Part shown: positions 61,395 through 64,000 of the stretch, piece by piece
How the letters are laid out: each line of letters begins with the position of its first letter
Position numbering within the stretch: position 1 is the stretch's first letter
From: Arsenicicoccus sp. oral taxon 190
GTDB lineage: Bacteria > Actinomycetota > Actinomycetes > Actinomycetales > Dermatophilaceae
DNA length: 64,000 nt
NCBI RefSeq assembly: GCF_001189535.1
Contig: NZ_CP012070.1
Span: forward strand, 2,418,001 to 2,482,000
Direction of reading: 5' to 3'
Notes under the pieces: model-generated
The model's database searches: none
The model's input: the letters and a program-made list of their open reading frames with translations, nothing else
What the model was told of the DNA's origin: nothing
Program-made: the position numbers and the translations under genes

Positions 61395-62873
61395 ATGACT
61401 GCCAGCCCGGTCGAAAAGACCGCCCCTCAGGTCGCGATCAACGACATCGGATCTGAGGAGGACTTCCTCGCCGCGATCGACGAGACCATCAAGTACTTCA
61501 ACGACGGAGACATCGTCGACGGTGTCATCGTCAAGGTCGACCGGGACGAGGTCCTGCTCGACATCGGTTACATGACCGAGGGTGTCATCCCGAGCCGCGA
61601 GCTCTCGATCAAGCACGACGTCGACCCGTCCGAGGTCGTTTCCGTGGGCGACGAGGTCGAGGCCCTGGTCCTCCAGAAGGAGGACAAGGAGGGTCGTCTG
61701 ATCCTGTCCAAGAAGCGCGCCCAGTACGAGCGCGCCTGGGGCACGGTGGAGAAGGTCAAGGAGGAGGACGGCGTCGTCACCGGCACCGTCATCGAGGTCG
61801 TCAAGGGCGGCCTCATCCTCGACATCGGGCTGCGCGGCTTCCTGCCCGCCTCGCTCGTCGAGATGCGTCGCGTCCGCGACCTCCAGCCGTACGTCGGCAA
61901 GGAGATCGAGGCCAAGATCATCGAGCTCGACAAGAACCGCAACAACGTGGTCCTGTCGCGCCGTGCGTGGCTGGAGCAGACCCAGTCCGAGGTCCGCACC
62001 ACCTTCCTCAAGGAGCTCGGCAAGGGCCAGGTCCGGTCCGGTGTCGTGTCCTCGATCGTCAACTTCGGTGCCTTCGTGGACCTGGGTGGCGTCGACGGTC
62101 TCGTCCACGTCTCCGAGCTGTCCTGGAAGCACATCGACCACCCGTCCGAGGTCGTCGAGGTCGGCCAGGAGGTCACCGTCGAGGTGCTCGACGTGGACAT
62201 GGACCGCGAGCGTGTCTCCCTGTCGCTGAAGGCGACCCAGGAGGACCCGTGGCAGCACTTCGCCCGCACCCACGCCATCGGCCAGGTCGTGCCGGGCAAG
62301 GTCACCAAGCTCGTCCCCTTCGGTGCGTTCGTGCGCGTCGAGGAGGGCATCGAGGGTCTGGTCCACATCTCCGAGCTGGCCGAGCGCCACGTGGAGCTGC
62401 CGGAGCAGGTCGTCAACGTGGGCGACGACATCTTCGTCCGCGTCATCGACATCGACCTTGAGCGTCGCCGCATCTCGCTGTCGCTCAAGCAGGCCAACGA
62501 CGCGTCCGTCGTCTCCGACGAGTTCGACCCGACGCAGTACGGCATGGCCGCCGAGTACGACGACCAGGGCAACTACAAGTACCCCGAGGGCTTCGACCCC
62601 GAGACCAACGAGTGGCTCGAGGGCTACGACAAGCAGCGCGAGGCCTGGGAGAAGCAGTACGCCGAGGCCCACTCGCTGTGGGAGGCCCACAAGACGCAGG
62701 TCGAGGAGGCCGCCAAGGCCGACGCCGAGGCTGCGACCTCGGGCGACGCCGCGCCGACGTCCTACTCCTCCGGCGGTGTCTCGGAGAGCGTCTCCGCGTC
62801 CTCCGGCGAGGGCACCCTGGCCTCCGACGAGGCGCTGGCCGCGCTGCGCGAGAAGCTCACCGGCTCCAACTGA
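61395..62873 (+). CDS. rpsA: 30S ribosomal protein S1
   Basis: A 492-residue protein with four S1 RNA-binding domains (about residues 36-105, 123-188, 209-277, 294-363; each ends with a pattern like RVSLSLK) and a long acidic Ser/Ala tail. It helps load mRNA onto ribosomes. Codons are more biased to GGT/CGT and C-ended forms than in neighbours, consistent with high expression. Actinobacterial four-domain type. Followed by a strong hairpin terminator. Confidence 0.97.
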   Translation: MTASPVEKTAPQVAINDIGSEEDFLAAIDETIKYFNDGDIVDGVIVKVDRDEVLLDIGYMTEGVIPSRELSIKHDVDPSEVVSVGDEVEALVLQKEDKEGRLILSKKRAQYERAWGTVEKVKEEDGVVTGTVIEVVKGGLILDIGLRGFLPASLVEMRRVRDLQPYVGKEIEAKIIELDKNRNNVVLSRRAWLEQTQSEVRTTFLKELGKGQVRSGVVSSIVNFGAFVDLGGVDGLVHVSELSWKHIDHPSEVVEVGQEVTVEVLDVDMDRERVSLSLKATQEDPWQHFARTHAIGQVVPGKVTKLVPFGAFVRVEEGIEGLVHISELAERHVELPEQVVNVGDDIFVRVIDIDLERRRISLSLKQANDASVVSDEFDPTQYGMAAEYDDQGNYKYPEGFDPETNEWLEGYDKQREAWEKQYAEAHSLWEAHKTQVEEAAKADAEAATSGDAAPTSYSSGGVSESVSASSGEGTLASDEALAALREKLTGSN

Positions 62874-62911
62874 GCCCACCTCGGCCGCGGCGCGACGCCG
62901 TGACCGAGACC

Positions 62912-62952
62912 CGGACGGCCCCGCTCACCATCACGGTGGGCGGGGCCGTCCG
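62912..62952 (+). terminator. Hairpin terminator after rpsA
   Basis: An 18-bp stem (62912-62929 with 62935-62952, one G:U pair) with a 5-base loop, 39 bases after the rpsA stop. No T tract follows. Confidence 0.75.
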
Positions 62953-63075
62953 CGCGTGAGGAACCGCTGGTGAGAGCGTCTTTCGCGGCGCAGTGCAACC
63001 AGGTGGCAGGCTGCGAGGTCCAACCTCGTGGCGGGCCATGCTCGACCCGCCGTCCATCGCTCGAAGGGGATCCCG

Positions 63076-63840
63076 ATGCGCCGCCGCACCACTGTCTCGT
63101 CCGCCCTGGTCGCTGCCGCACTCGTCGCCCTCACAGGATGCGGCCAGCAGCAGTCCGCCGGACCGGCCACTCCCAGCGGCGCGAGCGCGCCCGCGTCGAG
63201 CCCCGCAGCGTCGAGCCCCGCCGCCTCGGGCACGACCTCCGGCGCGACCCCGAGCACGACCTCCGGCACGACCCCGAGCACGACCCCGTCTGGCGGCGAG
63301 ACCTCGGCGAGCCCCAGCAGCACCTCCCCGGGGACGCCGCAGGGGACTCCCCCCGGGGGCGGGGTGGTCGGCGGCGTGACCCGGGTCGTGCAGGTCCCCA
63401 CGGGAGCGTCCTTCGGCTTTGCCGTCCCGAGCGGCCGCACCGTCTGCGTGGTGACCAACGGCGAGGGGACGTCGGTGAGCTGCACCTTCGCCCCGGCCGG
63501 CTTCGCCCCCATGGCCCCGCGCTCGGACTGCCCGGGCGAGAGCAGGACGGTGCTCGGGCTCACGGCCGGCCGCGCCGCCCAGGGCTGCGTGGTCGAGCCG
63601 CTGGTCGAGCAGGCCCTGCTCGGGACGCCCCACACCGCCTGGTGGCAGAACGGCCGCGACGCCTACCTGCCGACGCAGCCGCCGATGCCCAAGGGCCGTC
63701 TCGCCGTGCTGGGTCATGGCAGCTCCATGGCGGTCGGCACCACGCGCTGCACCGTGACCGACACCGGGGTGGAGTGCCGCGACTCGGGCACCGGGCAGGG
63801 CTTCGACGTCACCCGCAACGGCTACCGCTTCGTGCGCTGA
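63076..63840 (+). CDS. Putative secreted lipoprotein
   Basis: A 254-residue protein with a signal peptide (MRRRTTVSSALVAAALVA) and lipobox LTGC, Cys at about residue 22. A Ser/Thr/Pro/Ala-rich linker (about 25-95) with 15- and 24-base repeats leads to a globular domain of about 150 residues with four or more Cys (TVCVVTN, SCTFAP, SDCPGE, QGCVV, TRCTVTD, VECRD), probably disulfide-bonded outside the cell. AAGGGGA five bases upstream supports the ATG. I do not recognise the domain; substrate of Lgt. Confidence 0.8.
   Translation: MRRRTTVSSALVAAALVALTGCGQQQSAGPATPSGASAPASSPAASSPAASGTTSGATPSTTSGTTPSTTPSGGETSASPSSTSPGTPQGTPPGGGVVGGVTRVVQVPTGASFGFAVPSGRTVCVVTNGEGTSVSCTFAPAGFAPMAPRSDCPGESRTVLGLTAGRAAQGCVVEPLVEQALLGTPHTAWWQNGRDAYLPTQPPMPKGRLAVLGHGSSMAVGTTRCTVTDTGVECRDSGTGQGFDVTRNGYRFVR
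63193..63285 (+). repeat. In-frame low-complexity repeat in the lipoprotein linker
   Basis: Two 15-base units (GCGTCGAGCCCCGC-like, 63193-63222) and two 24-base units rich in ACGACC/CCGAGC encode the Ala/Ser/Pro and Thr/Ser/Gly linker. Confidence 0.8.
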
Positions 63841-63926
63841 GCGCGCGAGACCCGGGCCTCGTCGGCCGGCGGGCGCGGGCGACATACGGGCGGGTGCCCG
63901 GTCGGGTGCGTGGGGGCGACCCCGAG

Positions 63927-63932
63927 TAGTCT
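63927..63932 (+). promoter_or_regulatory. -10 box of a leaderless coaE promoter
   Basis: TAGTCT, then 6 bases, then ATG 63939. Confidence 0.55.
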
Positions 63933-63938
63933 CGGGTC

Positions 63939-64000
63939 ATGATGCGCATCGGTCTCACCGGAGGTATCGGATCGGGCAAGTCGACGGTGGCCCGTCGGCT
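63939..64000 (+). CDS. coaE: Dephospho-CoA kinase, 5' end (partial)
   Basis: The window ends after about 20 codons. MMRIGLTGGIGSGKSTVARR contains the CoaE P-loop GGIGSGKST, and rpsA-coaE is a standard actinobacterial order. The enzyme phosphorylates dephospho-CoA, the last step of CoA synthesis, complementing CoaBC at 8665-9951. A second ATG at 63942 is the alternative start. Confidence 0.93.
   Translation, partial: MMRIGLTGGIGSGKSTVARR

Overview
This is a contiguous chromosomal core region of a very high-GC actinobacterium. Gene content and order (pyr operon, mihF-gmk-rpoZ-coaBC-metK-priA, def-fmt-rsmB-rpe, hisE-hisG, hisF-hisI-trpE, trpC-trpB-trpA-lgt, gltBD-pyk, polA, rpsA-coaE), GTG starts and G/C-ended codons fit Micrococcales, probably the Intrasporangiaceae/Ornithinimicrobiaceae group. 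The genus is an inference. No prophage, insertion sequence or CRISPR array is visible.

Layout. 1-7259: end of pyrB, then pyrC, carA, carB and pyrF (UMP synthesis and carbamoyl phosphate). 7480-13582: mihF, gmk, rpoZ, coaBC, metK, priA. 13663-18039: HAD hydrolase, def, fmt, rsmB, rpe. 18137-19954: a possible tiny ORF, hisE, hisG and a PH-type membrane protein. 19990-26940: a mixed accessory block (manA, a uracil permease, a FUSC-type membrane protein, a DUF4287 protein, a frameshifted uridine-kinase-like gene, a DUF222/HNH endonuclease) that splits the histidine genes. 27125-38638: hisF, TIGR03085-like protein, FBP-type zinc protein, hisI, trpE, Trp-associated membrane proteins, trpC-trpB-trpA, then a MauE/DsbA redox pair and lgt, coupled by 4-base overlaps. 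38788-46476: gltB, gltD, pyk. 46522-49386: tRNA-Leu(CAA), a PdtaR-like ANTAR response regulator, DUF554, GNAT and thioesterase genes. 49406-58367: polA and a six-gene Mrp cation/proton antiporter operon with fused A and B subunits. 58413-61251 (minus strand): fhs, a 59-residue Cys-rich protein and a methyltransferase. 61395-64000: rpsA, a lipoprotein and the first codons of coaE.

How the genes work together: the window supplies pyrimidine, histidine, tryptophan, CoA, SAM and glutamate synthesis together with basic information processing (RNA polymerase omega, PriA, Pol I, S1, deformylase, formyltransferase, RsmB). Fhs makes the 10-formyl-THF that Fmt uses; CarAB supplies PyrB; GltBD supplies glutamate for the amidotransferase pathways.

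The most interesting non-gene signals are: (i) a recurring promoter grammar in which a TANNNT-like box lies 6-7 bases before the start codon, implying many leaderless mRNAs; (ii) strong over-use of CATACG/CGTATG, with the 12-mer CGGCATACGGCC recurring; (iii) in-frame tandem repeats of 9-36 bases in linkers or termini of at least eight proteins, several of them housekeeping; (iv) a perfect 21-bp inverted repeat after gltD.
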